A stretch of 64,000 nucleotides of DNA from Acrocarpospora pleiomorpha (GTDB lineage: Bacteria; Actinomycetota; Actinomycetes; Streptosporangiales; Streptosporangiaceae): assembly GCF_009687885.1 (NCBI RefSeq), contig NZ_BLAF01000011.1, positions 1 to 64,000 of the forward strand, read 5' to 3'. Both the position numbers and the translations under genes were made by a program. The notes under the pieces were generated by a model. It searched no databases and was not told the DNA's origin. It saw nothing but the letters and a program-made list of their open reading frames with translations. Positions 18,826 through 28,500 of this stretch are shown in pieces (the first letter of the stretch is position 1; the number at the start of each line of letters is the position of its first letter).

Positions 18826-19938
18826 GTGACCATCGTCCACCCGCTCCGATCCATCCGTGCGCGTTGCACCGCGGCCATCTCGCTGCTGGTCCTGGTCGTC
18901 CTGGTCATGCTGGACACGGCCGTCCTGTCCATCCGCCGCTCCTTGAGCGCCGGCGCGACCACCGGTCTGCTCCGGGGGCACAACCTGGAACTCCTCCTGA
19001 CCGGCTTCGGCCTGGTCCTGACCGCCGGCGCGGCCACCTGGTGGGCCGTTGGCCGCGTACTCCGTCCCGTCCGAGCCATCCGTACCCACATAGACAAGAT
19101 CACCGCGAATGATCTGGGCCGCCGCCTGCCCGTCCCGCCCGGGGACGACGAGATCGCCGAGCTGGCCCGCGCCGCCAACCACACCTTCGCCCGTCTGGAG
19201 GAGGCGATCGCCCAGCAGCGCGGCTTCGCCGCCATGGCCTCCCACGAGCTGCGCAATCCGATCGCCGGGCTGCGCGCCGAACTCGAGGACGCTCTCGAAC
19301 ACCCCGAGGACCCCGGCCCGGGCCACAGCTTGCGTACGGCCCTGACCACCGTCGACCGCCTGGACACCATCGTCGCCGACCTGCTCGCTCAGGCCCGCCT
19401 GGACGACGCCGGCATCGCCGCCCCGCACGAGCTCATCGACCTCACCGAGCTCCTCATCCAGGAGACGGCCCGCATGAACAAGACCATCCACGGCATCCCG
19501 GTCAGGCTCCGCGTCGAGGGCGAGTTGTGGGTCTTCGGGTCGCGCATCCAGCTCATCCGCGCCCTGACCAACCTTCTCGGCAACGCCCGCCGGCACGCCG
19601 TCTCCGCAGTCGGCCTCACCCTCACCACGGCCGGCGACCAGGCGGTCATCGCCGTCACCGACGACGGCCCCGGCATTCCCCTCGCCGACCGCCAGCGCGT
19701 CTTCGAACGCTTCACCCGCCTGGAGGACGCCCGCCGCCTGGACGCGGGCGGCAGTGGCCTCGGTCTGGCCATCACCCGTGACATCGCCCACAGCCACGGC
19801 GGCAGCCTGAACTTGGAGGACTCCGCGGTAGGCGCCCGATTCGTCCTGCGGATTCCGCAACTCGGCACATCCCGTCTCACCCCGGCAGGCCCCATTGCCG
19901 AGCCGTACACGGACGAGGGCCTCCCAGCTCTGCAGTAA
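18826..19938 (+). CDS. Sensor histidine kinase (orphan)
   Basis: 370 residues with GGAGGT upstream of GTG 18826. Two TM segments (about 16-36 and 55-76) enclose a very short extracytoplasmic loop. A HAMP domain follows (77-130), then the H box AAMASHELRNPIAGL (His140), N box NLLGNARRH, G1 DDGPGIPLADRQRVFERF and G2 GGSGLGLAI. This is an OmpR-class kinase (EnvZ/PhoR-like). No response regulator lies beside it; the only receiver gene in the window, at 24.2-24.8 kb, is NarL-type and broken. It sits between two MmyB-like genes on the same strand, 53 nt after the HTH-less protein, so they may share a transcript. Confidence 0.88.
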   Translation: MTIVHPLRSIRARCTAAISLLVLVVLVMLDTAVLSIRRSLSAGATTGLLRGHNLELLLTGFGLVLTAGAATWWAVGRVLRPVRAIRTHIDKITANDLGRRLPVPPGDDEIAELARAANHTFARLEEAIAQQRGFAAMASHELRNPIAGLRAELEDALEHPEDPGPGHSLRTALTTVDRLDTIVADLLAQARLDDAGIAAPHELIDLTELLIQETARMNKTIHGIPVRLRVEGELWVFGSRIQLIRALTNLLGNARRHAVSAVGLTLTTAGDQAVIAVTDDGPGIPLADRQRVFERFTRLEDARRLDAGGSGLGLAITRDIAHSHGGSLNLEDSAVGARFVLRIPQLGTSRLTPAGPIAEPYTDEGLPALQ

Positions 19939-19968
19939 GTCCAACAATTCGGGACATATGGTGATGAA

Positions 19969-20817
19969 ATGGACAACGGCAGTAGTAACCTCCTCGGCGA
20001 CTTCCTACGCGCCAGGCGTGAAGCCACCAGTCCAGCACAGGTGGGCTTCCTGCACGCCCCCTCGCGCCGTACCCCAGGGCTTCGGCGAGAGGAGGTGGCC
20101 ATGCTCTCCGGAGTCAGTACCTCGTACTACATCCGGCTGGAACAGGGACGCGAACGCAATCCCTCCGCCCAGGTGCTGAGCGCCCTGGCCCGGGTGCTGC
20201 GCCTGGACCCCGACGCCGCCGCCTACCTCTACTCGCTCGCCCACCCCTGGGCACGTCCCCAAGCGGAGACCGGCGCCGCGGAGCAGGTCAGCCCCAGCCT
20301 GCTGCGCCTGGTCAACCTGCCCCGGCACGCGCCCGCACTGGTGCTGGGCCGCCGCTTCGACGTACTGGCCGTCAACCCCTTGGCCGAGGTCTTGTACGAG
20401 GGCATGACCAACCTCGACAACTGCCTGCGCATGATCTACCTCAGCCCGGGAGCGGCCGATTTCTACCCCGATTGGGAGAAGGCCGCCCGTGCCAAGACGG
20501 CCCAGCTACGCACTGCCGTGGCCGGCGACCCCGACGATCCGTACCTGCGCGGCCTGGTGGCCGAACTCACCGCCCACAGCCAGGAGTTCCGTCGCATCTG
20601 GCCCCTGCACGAGGTTCAGGTACGCGGCAACGAGCTCAAGGAGCTACGTCATCCCCGGATGGGCCACCTCACCTTGTCCTGGGAGGTACTCTCAGTCAGC
20701 GGCACCGGCCAGAAATTCGTCTCCCTGGCCGCCGAGCCCGGCAGCCACTCCGAACAGGCCCTACGGGAACTGGCGGACACACTCGCCCACCAGACCACTC
20801 CGTCACTGCACAGATGA
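19969..20817 (+). CDS. XRE-type helix-turn-helix regulator with MmyB-like ligand-binding domain
   Basis: 282 residues, 30 nt after the histidine kinase. The HTH (LLGDFLRARREATSPAQVGFLHAPSRRTPGLRREEVAMLSGVSTSYYIRLEQGRERNPSAQVLSALARVL) and the MmyB-like LBD (HAPALVLGRRFDVLAVNPLAEVLYEGM, NCLRMIYLSPGAADFYPDWEKAA, ELKELRHPRMGHLTLSWEVLSV) are complete. It is a close paralogue of the 17216 gene and keeps the same domain order. Its operon position downstream of a kinase is unusual for the family. Confidence 0.9.
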   Translation: MDNGSSNLLGDFLRARREATSPAQVGFLHAPSRRTPGLRREEVAMLSGVSTSYYIRLEQGRERNPSAQVLSALARVLRLDPDAAAYLYSLAHPWARPQAETGAAEQVSPSLLRLVNLPRHAPALVLGRRFDVLAVNPLAEVLYEGMTNLDNCLRMIYLSPGAADFYPDWEKAARAKTAQLRTAVAGDPDDPYLRGLVAELTAHSQEFRRIWPLHEVQVRGNELKELRHPRMGHLTLSWEVLSVSGTGQKFVSLAAEPGSHSEQALRELADTLAHQTTPSLHR

Positions 20818-20884
20818 GGCCGCTTGAGCCGCGTGTGTATAGCAGGACGCCCGCGTTCAACCACCTCCACGCAGAGCGGACGGC

Positions 20885-22036
20885 ATGGCGATCGATGTCG
20901 CGCGACAGGTCCGGATCTCTCCATCGCCTCCCCTGCCGCATGCAAACTTTTCCCCTGAACGGCGCGTCTCACCCTTTGTGGGAATACTGTTTCGCGGCAC
21001 CGCTGCAGCCGTCGCCTTTTTCGTCGCTGCGGGGCCGGCCGCCGCCCACGCCGTGGCGCCGGCCGGTCAGTGGAGTGTCGTCCATGACGACCGCCGTGAC
21101 TCCTACGACGCGGTGACGGTGACGCCGGGTGGGGCGGTCTGGGTCGCCGGGACGAGGCGCCCGGATCGCGGCGGCACCGAGTCGCTCCTGCTCAAGGGCG
21201 GCCGCTCCACCTTCAAGCGTGTCACCGGGCCGGGCTTCCGGGTGAAGCGGCTGACGTCGGCGTCCGACACCAGGGTCTGGGCGTTCGGCGCGTCGCGGTA
21301 CGCCCGGTGGGATGGCAAGCGCTGGCAGGTCAAGCCATGGCGTTATGGCCGAGTGGATCGGGCGTACTCCATCGGCAGGAATCTGTGGGTCATCGAGAAC
21401 TCGAATGCGTTCCCCGCGGCCGGTGCCGCCGGGTGGAAGGCGCGGTCCACGCTGCGGCGCCTGGACGGGTCGGTGTGGCGCAAGGTCCACACGCCGATCG
21501 TGGTCAAAGGACTCGACGGCAAGTGGGCGGCGGGCTCGGTGCGGGGCACGGCGGCTCTGGCCCGCTGGACCGGCACGGCCTGGCGCGCGGTCGCACTTCC
21601 AGCGATTCCGTCCGCACGCTCGGGCCAGATCTCGGAGCTGACGGATGTCGCGGTCGACGGTGAGACCGGCCGCGTGATGGCCGTCGGCTGGGTCGCCTGG
21701 CCGTGCGGCAACTCCTTCTGCGGTGAGACTTTGCTGCTGTCCGGCTATCTGGGCGGCTTTAACTTCGAGGTCCGTGGTGAACCGGGCATCCAGCCGCGCG
21801 CCCAGGCGGAGCCCGACGGCAGAGGCGGGGCCTGGGTCGTCTACGACGCCAAGGGCGGAGGCAGCGGGTTTCTGCACATCGGCACCGATAGTGTCGAGCC
21901 GGGCGCCTTTCCAACTCCGCCGAACCAGAACGCGTCCGTCCGTGACCTCGCCATCCAGCCGGAGAGCGGTTCCGCCTGGGCGGTCGGCGCGGCATCTTCT
22001 GGCCGCAGCGGTTTGATCTGGGCCTACCGCCGCTGA
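20885..22036 (+). CDS. Exported protein with beta-propeller-like repeats, function unknown
   Basis: 383 residues. An N-terminal basic stretch and the hydrophobic segment FVGILFRGTAAAVAFFVAAGPAAAHA form a signal peptide with AxA cleavage; the GTG at about 20979 could be the true start. The mature part has repeated short strands such as SYDAVTVTPGGAVWVAGTRRP, DTRVWAFGASRYARWDGKRW and LTDVAVDGETGRVMAVGW, typical of seven-bladed beta-propellers without catalytic motifs. Two Cys near CGNSFCGE may form a disulphide. No recognised family. Confidence 0.7.
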   Translation: MAIDVARQVRISPSPPLPHANFSPERRVSPFVGILFRGTAAAVAFFVAAGPAAAHAVAPAGQWSVVHDDRRDSYDAVTVTPGGAVWVAGTRRPDRGGTESLLLKGGRSTFKRVTGPGFRVKRLTSASDTRVWAFGASRYARWDGKRWQVKPWRYGRVDRAYSIGRNLWVIENSNAFPAAGAAGWKARSTLRRLDGSVWRKVHTPIVVKGLDGKWAAGSVRGTAALARWTGTAWRAVALPAIPSARSGQISELTDVAVDGETGRVMAVGWVAWPCGNSFCGETLLLSGYLGGFNFEVRGEPGIQPRAQAEPDGRGGAWVVYDAKGGGSGFLHIGTDSVEPGAFPTPPNQNASVRDLAIQPESGSAWAVGAASSGRSGLIWAYRR

Positions 22037-22231
22037 GTCGGCTGGACATCGAGGCCACTCCCGTACGGGCGGATGATCTGTTCGATCTGGCCATGATCGT
22101 GGTCGGCGAGCGGGGCCAGCCAGATATCGACCCATATGTCTGGCAGACACATAACATGAGGGCCATGGACCACGTCGAGCTCACCCCAGAGCTGCCCGAG
22201 ACCGCACCACGGCCGCTCTTCAGCCACTGAC

Positions 22232-24190
22232 ATGCCCGACCTGCTGTCCATCGTCGCCCCGTTTCTGAACGCGCTGATCATCGCGCTCATCGCCAGGAAG
22301 GCGCTGGGCGTGCCCGTGGGCTGGCCGCGCTCCATCGCCATGGGCCTGTTCACGGGCGCGAGCATCGTGTGGGCCGTCATCTACGTCAGTGAGCTGACCG
22401 GCATCTACGTCGACGGCCGGGCCAACGCCCCGCTCGGGGTGATCTTCGCCGTCGCCACGCTGATCACGGCATGGGTCATCGTGCTCGGCCTGATCGCCCT
22501 GGTCCTGCTCGAACTCTTCATCCCGACGGGCACCCTGCCCTCGCCGCTGGCGCTGCTGCGCGGGTGGAATGCGCGCAGGAAACGGGCGCGGCGCTACACC
22601 CAGGTCATACGGATCGCGGCCAAGCACGGGCTGAGCGGCTACCTGGGCGGGCGCCGCAAGGCCCGCGAAGGGCAGAGCGCGATCGCCCGCTCCCTGCGCG
22701 CCGCGCTGAACGAGGGCGGCGTCACCTTCGTCAAACTCGGCCAGATGCTCTCCACCAGGCGCGACCTCATCCCCGAGGTCTTCGCCGACCAACTCGCCAC
22801 CCTGCAGACCAGGGCCGGGCCCGAGCCGTGGCCGCAGATCGAGCAGGCCATCGAGGAGGAACTCGGCAGGCCGCTGGGCGAGGTCTTCCGCTCCGTCGAC
22901 CCCGATCCGCTCGCCTCCGCCTCGGTGGCGCAGGTGCACGCCGCGGAACTCCTGGACGGCACGCCCGTCGTGCTCAAGGTGCAGCGCCCCGGCGCACGCA
23001 AGCAGGTCACCTCCGACGTCGAGATCATCATCAGGCTCGCCCGGTGGCTGGAGCGCGCCACGCCGTGGGGCAGGTCGCTGCGCGTGACCCGGCTGGCGGA
23101 GGGCTTCGCCGCCTCCCTCCACGAGGAGCTCGACTACACCGTCGAGCTCGACAACCTGCGCACCATCGCGGCCACCATGGACGGCGGCGTAAGCGTGCCC
23201 ACCGCCCACGACCTGCACTCCACCGGCAGACTCCTGGTCATGGACCGGCTGGAGGGCACCCCGGTCGGCGACGCGGGCGCGCTGCTGGCCGCCCTGCCCG
23301 CCGCCACCCGGACGGACCTCGCCGAACGCCTGCTCGGCGAGGTGCTCAGGCAGCTCGTACGCACGGGCGTCTTCCACGCCGACCTGCACCCCGGAAACAT
23401 CCTGATCACCCCGGACGGCGGTCTCGGCCTGCTCGACTTCGGCTCGGTCGGCCGTCTCGACCAGCCGACCCGCAACGCGCTCGGCATGCTGCTGCTGGCC
23501 ATCGACAACAACGACGCGATCGTCGCCACCGACTCCCTCATCGAGATGCTGGACCGGCCGGACGGGCTGGTGGAGCGGGACCTCGAACGCGACCTCGGCC
23601 AGCTCATGGTCCGCTACCGCGTCGGCTTCGGCAGGGGCGGCAGCTCGGGCATGTTCGCCGCGCTGTTCAAGCTGATCCACGCGTACGGCTTCGCTGTGCC
23701 GCCGCAGATCGCGGGCGCCTTCCGCGCGCTGGCCGCACTGGACGGCACCCTCGCCCTGGTCAGCCCCGACCTCGACGTGGTGGGCGCGGTCAGGCGGCAG
23801 GGCAGGGAGATGATGCGTGAGGCCACCGAGCCCCAGGCGGTGCGGGCCGACCTGGAGAGCCGCCTGGCGGCCTATCTTCCGCTCCTGCAACGGCTGCCCA
23901 GACGGATCAACAAGCTGACCGAGGACCTGGAGCAGGGCAGGATCTCGATCAACATCAGGCCGCTCGCCGACGACCGCGACCGCAGCTTCCTGACCGGCCT
24001 CGTGCACCAGGTGGTGATCGCCATACTCGCCGCCACCGCGACGCTGGGCGCGATCGTGCTCATGGTGGCCGACGCCGGCCCGACGGTCGCCCCCGGCGTG
24101 CGACTGTTCGCGCTGGTGGGCAGCGCGCTGCTACTGGTCGGCTTCGTCCTCGCGCTGCGCTCACTCGCCCTGGTCTTCCACCGCCGCTAA
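22232..24190 (+). CDS. ABC1/UbiB-family atypical kinase, membrane anchored
   Basis: 652 residues from ATG 22232. Three N-terminal TM helices (about 5-25, 30-50, 65-90) precede the ABC1 kinase core. The core has the family-specific KxGQ motif in FVKLGQMLSTRRDLIPEVFADQLATLQ, the Ala-rich loop ASVAQVHAAEL, the lysine strand VVLKVQRPG, EELDYTVELDN, the catalytic HADLHPGNI and metal-binding LLDFGSVG. Two C-terminal TM helices (about 595-650) resemble UbiB/COQ8. Homologues support isoprenoid-quinone biosynthesis or membrane-lipid handling through ATPase activity; in menaquinone-using actinobacteria the substrate is unknown. Confidence 0.9.
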   Translation: MPDLLSIVAPFLNALIIALIARKALGVPVGWPRSIAMGLFTGASIVWAVIYVSELTGIYVDGRANAPLGVIFAVATLITAWVIVLGLIALVLLELFIPTGTLPSPLALLRGWNARRKRARRYTQVIRIAAKHGLSGYLGGRRKAREGQSAIARSLRAALNEGGVTFVKLGQMLSTRRDLIPEVFADQLATLQTRAGPEPWPQIEQAIEEELGRPLGEVFRSVDPDPLASASVAQVHAAELLDGTPVVLKVQRPGARKQVTSDVEIIIRLARWLERATPWGRSLRVTRLAEGFAASLHEELDYTVELDNLRTIAATMDGGVSVPTAHDLHSTGRLLVMDRLEGTPVGDAGALLAALPAATRTDLAERLLGEVLRQLVRTGVFHADLHPGNILITPDGGLGLLDFGSVGRLDQPTRNALGMLLLAIDNNDAIVATDSLIEMLDRPDGLVERDLERDLGQLMVRYRVGFGRGGSSGMFAALFKLIHAYGFAVPPQIAGAFRALAALDGTLALVSPDLDVVGAVRRQGREMMREATEPQAVRADLESRLAAYLPLLQRLPRRINKLTEDLEQGRISINIRPLADDRDRSFLTGLVHQVVIAILAATATLGAIVLMVADAGPTVAPGVRLFALVGSALLLVGFVLALRSLALVFHRR

Positions 24191-24216
24191 TCAGGTGCCG
24201 GTGCTGTGTCTTCGGA

Positions 24217-24821
24217 TCAGTCTGGTGAGACCAGTCCGAAGCGGCAGGCGATGATGACCAACTGGACCCGGTCGCGAGCGTCGAGCTTGGTCAGCAGACG
24301 CGCGGGTTTTGGCCGTTCCCTGGCCGATGTGCAGGCGGTGGGCGATCTCGGCGTTGAACAGACCCTGGGCGATCAGGATCAGTACCTGCCGTTCGCGCTC
24401 GATCACGCAGGCGGCGAAGTCGGAGATCAGCCGCCGGGTGACGCGGGGGGAGCGCCTCTCCGGCGGCGACCACACGGATGGCGGTCAGCAGGTCCTGCGG
24501 CGGGGCGTCCTTGAGCAGGAATCCGCCGGCGCCGCCGCGTAGCGTCACGTAGACATATTCGCCCAGGTCGAAGATGGTGAGCATCACCACCCGGGCCAGC
24601 CCGGAAGCGGTGATGCGCCAGGTGGCCTCCAGGCCGTCCATCTCCAGCATGCGGACGTCCATAAGCACCACATCGGGCTGGGTCAGGCCGGCCACTTCCA
24701 TCGCCTGAGCGCCGGTGGCCGCCTGCCCGACCACGCTCTGGTCGCCCGTGGTTGCCACGATGCCGCACAACCCGGCCCGCACCAGCGCCTGGTCATCGGC
24801 CACCAACACCCGTACGGTCAC
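24217..24821 (-). pseudogene. NarL/LuxR-type response regulator, broken by two frameshifts
   Basis: The first frame encodes a receiver domain (VRVLVADDQALVRAGLCGIV, phospho-acceptor VLMDVRM, conserved Lys in GFLLKDAP) to AAGEAL. The HTH continues in a second frame (SPRVTRRLISDF... VIERERQVLILIAQGLFNAEIAHRLHIGQGTAKT), and the end of the recognition region in a third (RLLTKLDARDRVQLVIIACRFGLVSPD, TGA at 24217-24219). The first shift is at a run of six C near 24450, the second near 24305. Either the gene is dead or homopolymer sequencing errors have split it; two shifts favour decay. It abuts the attachment-site repeat at 24859. Confidence 0.85.
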
Positions 24822-24858
24822 ACCCCGCCCTCCCCACAGGGGGCGTCGCGCCGCGACT

Positions 24859-24888
24859 TCGAACCTACGACACCAGGTTTAGGAATCA
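24859..24888 (-). repeat. Attachment-site copy A: 3' part of tRNA-Arg(CCT)-like sequence
   Basis: A 30-bp block identical to 31598-31627. On the minus strand it holds the anticodon loop with CCT, variable loop and the start of a T-arm (TTCCTAAACC TGGTGTCGTA GG). The 5' half of the tRNA is missing. Downstream DNA (24911-24995) also resembles that after copy C (shared GCTGACCTGC and GTGGGACGGCATTGGGACC), as expected for ends of related integrated elements. Confidence 0.65.
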
Positions 24889-25105
24889 GCTCATTATCAA
24901 GCAATCAGTATGCCGCTGACCTGCTGAAATACGCGCACTGGCGTCGAAGGCGTAGGGCTGTGGGACGGCATTGGGACCGAGTCGCCTCGCCTGCTCGATG
25001 GTAGTCCAGGGGCGAACATCGTTCGCCCACCGGTCCAAGGCGGTCCGATGGGGATTTTCCCGGTTTCTGATCGGCCGCCCGTGGTTGGCGCGGACAATGC
25101 CTAGT

Positions 25106-25459
25106 ATGACGGTGCGTCGGTGGGTGCTGGCCGCCACGGCTGTGGCGGTGGCCGTTTTAGCTGTGGTATTCGTGGTTCTAGGGTGGGAACGAGCCGATAA
25201 GGTTGCCTCCCTGGCTTCAGCACTGGCTGGGGTGGCGGCTGTAGGGGTGGCGTTGTGGGCCGCGTGGCCAATGGCCTCTGGTGGAGGGGGCCTTCGTGTC
25301 TTGAACACCGGTCGGGCCACGGTACGGGGCGACGGACGTGCTAACACCGGCTTTTCGGGACGGGCTGATGCGCTGCCCAGTCAGGTGAGAGTGGAACAAA
25401 CGGGAAACGCCGACGCAGGCAGTGGCGGGAATGCCAACTCTGGCGTTGAGCTTACCTGA
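25106..25459 (+). CDS. Small two-TM protein with Gly/Asn-rich C-terminal motif repeats
   Basis: 117 residues from ATG 25106 (an ATG at 25097 is also possible; neither has a good Shine-Dalgarno). Residues ~5-26 and ~32-53 are transmembrane helices joined by WERADK. The ~60-residue tail contains two copies of a short motif, NTGRATVRGDGRANTGF and QTGNADAGSGGNANSGV. The downstream STAND protein, 44 nt away on the same strand, starts with a matching motif (YTGDASGGWGSYVNTGS). That pairing suggests the two proteins meet through this segment, with the small protein as membrane sensor or effector. I know no named family. Confidence 0.65.
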   Translation: MTVRRWVLAATAVAVAVLAVVFVVLGWERADKVASLASALAGVAAVGVALWAAWPMASGGGGLRVLNTGRATVRGDGRANTGFSGRADALPSQVRVEQTGNADAGSGGNANSGVELT

Positions 25460-25503
25460 ATGTCCTCCTATCTGAGCGGCGCAGTCCAGGAAGGCGTTCT
25501 TCG

Positions 25504-28500
25504 GTGAAAAGCACCGTTCGTTATACCGGCGATGCCTCCGGCGGATGGGGCAGCTACGTCAACACCGGTAGCCACTATGGGGATGTGCACTTGGCGGTCA
25601 TGCCGCCGGCGCAATCAGCCTATCGCGAGCAGGTTGAGCAAATCTTTCCCTGGCGGTTGGTAGGGCGTGAGGCGGAACTGGCCGAGCTGACCGCCTTCTG
25701 CATGGATGACCATAATCCCGCCTATGTGTGGTGGCAGGGGCCAGCATGGGCGGGCAAGTCAGCGCTGATGGCCACCTTCGTACTGAATCCTCCGCCTGGG
25801 ATACGGGTGGTGTCATTCTTCATCACCGCGCGTTATGCCGGGCACAGCAACCGCAATGCGTTTCTTGATGTGGTAATTGAGCAGCTAGCTGAGCTGTTAG
25901 GGCAGCCAATGCCACCGTTGTTGACCGAGGCCACCCAGCGGGGATGGTTCGGGCGGTTACTGAAAGACGCGGCGCGGCTATGTTGTGAGCGCGGTGAGCG
26001 ACTAGTGCTTCTGGTCGATGGGCTAGATGAGGATCGAGGGGTGACGGTTGGCCCAGGAGCGCACAGTATCGCGGCGTTACTGCCCGCTGTGCCTCCCGAA
26101 GGGCTGCGTGTCATCGTTGCTGGACGTTCGAATCCTCCGGTGCCATCCGATGTGCCCGCACGGCACCCCCTACGCGATCGGGAAATCGTGCGAGTCTTGA
26201 GCCTGTCACCTGAAGCGCAAGTCATTCGGGACGATGCCGAGCGAGAGCTAGATCATCTCCTATATGGGGGTCAGAGCGACCGAAATCTCTTGGGGTTGTT
26301 GGTCGCTGCGGGCGGAGGGCTGAGTAGTAGCGATCTTGCCGAGCTGACGGAGCAGGCTACCTCAGAGGTGGACCGGCATTTGCGGGCAGTGTCGGGACGG
26401 ACGTTCAGCAGTAGAGATAGTAGATGGCGTCCCCTGGAGGGTGCTCAAGTCTTCGTCTTGGCGCACGAGGAACTCAACGCCACTGCGGTCGCTGCATTCG
26501 GTGAGGCAAATCTGGGTGAGTACAGGGATATGATCCACGCCTGGGCTGACCGCTATCGTGATCAGGGCTGGCCATCCGGGACACCGGAATACCTTCTGCG
26601 TGGCTATCATCAGCTTCTCTACGCGAGTGGTGATCTGTCACGGATGGTGGCTTGTGCCGCAGATCAAGCGCGTCTAGATCGCATGCTGGATATGAGCGGA
26701 GGGGACGCTGCGGCTCTGGCAGAGATCCTCGCCTGCCAGAGCACCATCTGTCAGCAGGAGAGGCCAGACGTCTATGCGATGTTGCTACTCGCTCGTACTC
26801 GGGAGTTCCTGGCCGACCGCAACGCAAACATCCCGGTTCAGCTGCCGTCAGTTTGGGCCGAGCTCGGCAACCCTATCCGCGCGGAAGCTCTGGCCCGCTC
26901 TATCACCAACCCGGACTCGCAAGCTAAGGCACTGAACGCCCTCGCCAGGGCCTTGATTAAGGCAGGGCAGTTGGACCACGCCAAGCAAGTCGCCCAACAA
27001 GCCGATGCGCTAATCCGCTCTATCACAGATCAGAGGTCCAAAGCCCAGGTATTGAGTGCCCTAATTGTCCCCCTTACGCAGGTCGGACTGCTCGACCGCG
27101 CTAATCAGGTAGCCCAACAGGCCGAGACAATCGCCCGCTCCCTCACCAGTCCCTACCACCAAGTCCAGGCATTACGCGGTTTGATCTGCGCTCTGGCCGA
27201 GGCGGGGCGGCCTGACCGCGCCGAAGCACTCGCCCGCTCCATCACGGACCTTGGCTCCCAGCCTCGGACAATACTCGATCTGGCGAATACTCTGACCAAT
27301 AGTGGGCAGTTCGATCGAGCTGAAGCCCTTGCCCACTCCATTTCTGACCGTGGCTTGCAAGCCTGGGCGCTCCGTGAGTTGACGGGGGCACTGGCCGCGG
27401 CTGGGCAGTTCGACCGCGCCGAGGCACTCGCCCAGTCCATCGCTGACGACTTTCACCAATGTCGTGCGTTAAGAGCGCTGGCCAAAGCCCTAGGTAAAGA
27501 CGGGCAACTCGATCGGGTAAAAGATGTCGCCCGGCAGGCAACGAAGCTCACCTATTCCATTCGATTCCCCTTAGACTCTCGAGCCCGAGAACTACGCGAC
27601 CTAGCACGTGTACTCATGGAGGCCGGGCATTTCGATGCTGCCGAAGCACTCGCCCGCTCCATTACTGACTCTCGCTTCCAAGCTCAGGCGCTGCATGACC
27701 TAATCGGGGCGTTGACTCCAATTGAGCAGTTCGACCGCGCCGAGGTACTTGCCCAATCCATTGCCGATCCCACTTATCAAGCCCGGGCACTGCGAATCCT
27801 GGCGAGCGCTTTAGGTAAAGCGAGGCAGCTCGATCGAGCTACCCAAGTGGCCGAACAGGCCCAAACAATCGCTTGTCATATCAGTGATCCGGAATCCCAA
27901 GCTCGGGCACTACGTGACCTAGTGGGCGCTTTTGCTAAGGCTGAGCAGTTCGATCGCGCCGAAGCGATCGCCCAATCCATTGCCGATCCCACCCACCAAG
28001 CCCGGGCACTACGAATTCTAGCCAGCGCCTTGGATGAGGCTGGGCAGTTCGACCGCGCTAAGCAAATCGCACAACGGGCCCAAACGATACCGCAACCTAG
28101 CACCGACGCCGCTTCCCAAGCGGAAACACTGACCGTCAGAGCCAGAGTTCTGGCTAGAGCCGGCGAACTCGACTACGCTAGAAAAGTCGCCCGACAGGCC
28201 GAAAGAGTAGCCCGCTCTATCGCCAGCCCGGACTTGCACTCGAAAACCATGACCACCTTGGTCAGAGCCCTGGCCGAGACAGAGCAGTTCGACCATGCTG
28301 AAGTATTTGCCCGGTCTATCACCAACCCGAACTGTCAGGCTAAGGCACTAACCGCCCTGGCTATGAGCCTAAGCAAGGCTGGGCGACTCGACCATGCTGT
28401 GCAATTCGCGCAACAGGCCGAGAAAATCGCTCGCTCCATTACTGACGTTAAACTGCAATCTGTGATATTTCGTGACCTGGCCGGTGTTTTTGCACAGAGT

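Noticed and set aside
22093..22230. 45-codon frame (MIVVGERGQPDIDPYVW...) ending 1 nt before the ABC1 kinase start
   Set aside because: The frame is open and close to the next gene, but there is no Shine-Dalgarno or family, and the frame also stays open upstream without a start. It may be a gene remnant; not strong enough to call.
18826..24821. Histidine kinase (18826) and response regulator (24217-24821) as a two-component pair
   Set aside because: They are 5 kb apart, on opposite strands, and of different classes (OmpR-type kinase versus NarL-type regulator), and the regulator is a pseudogene.
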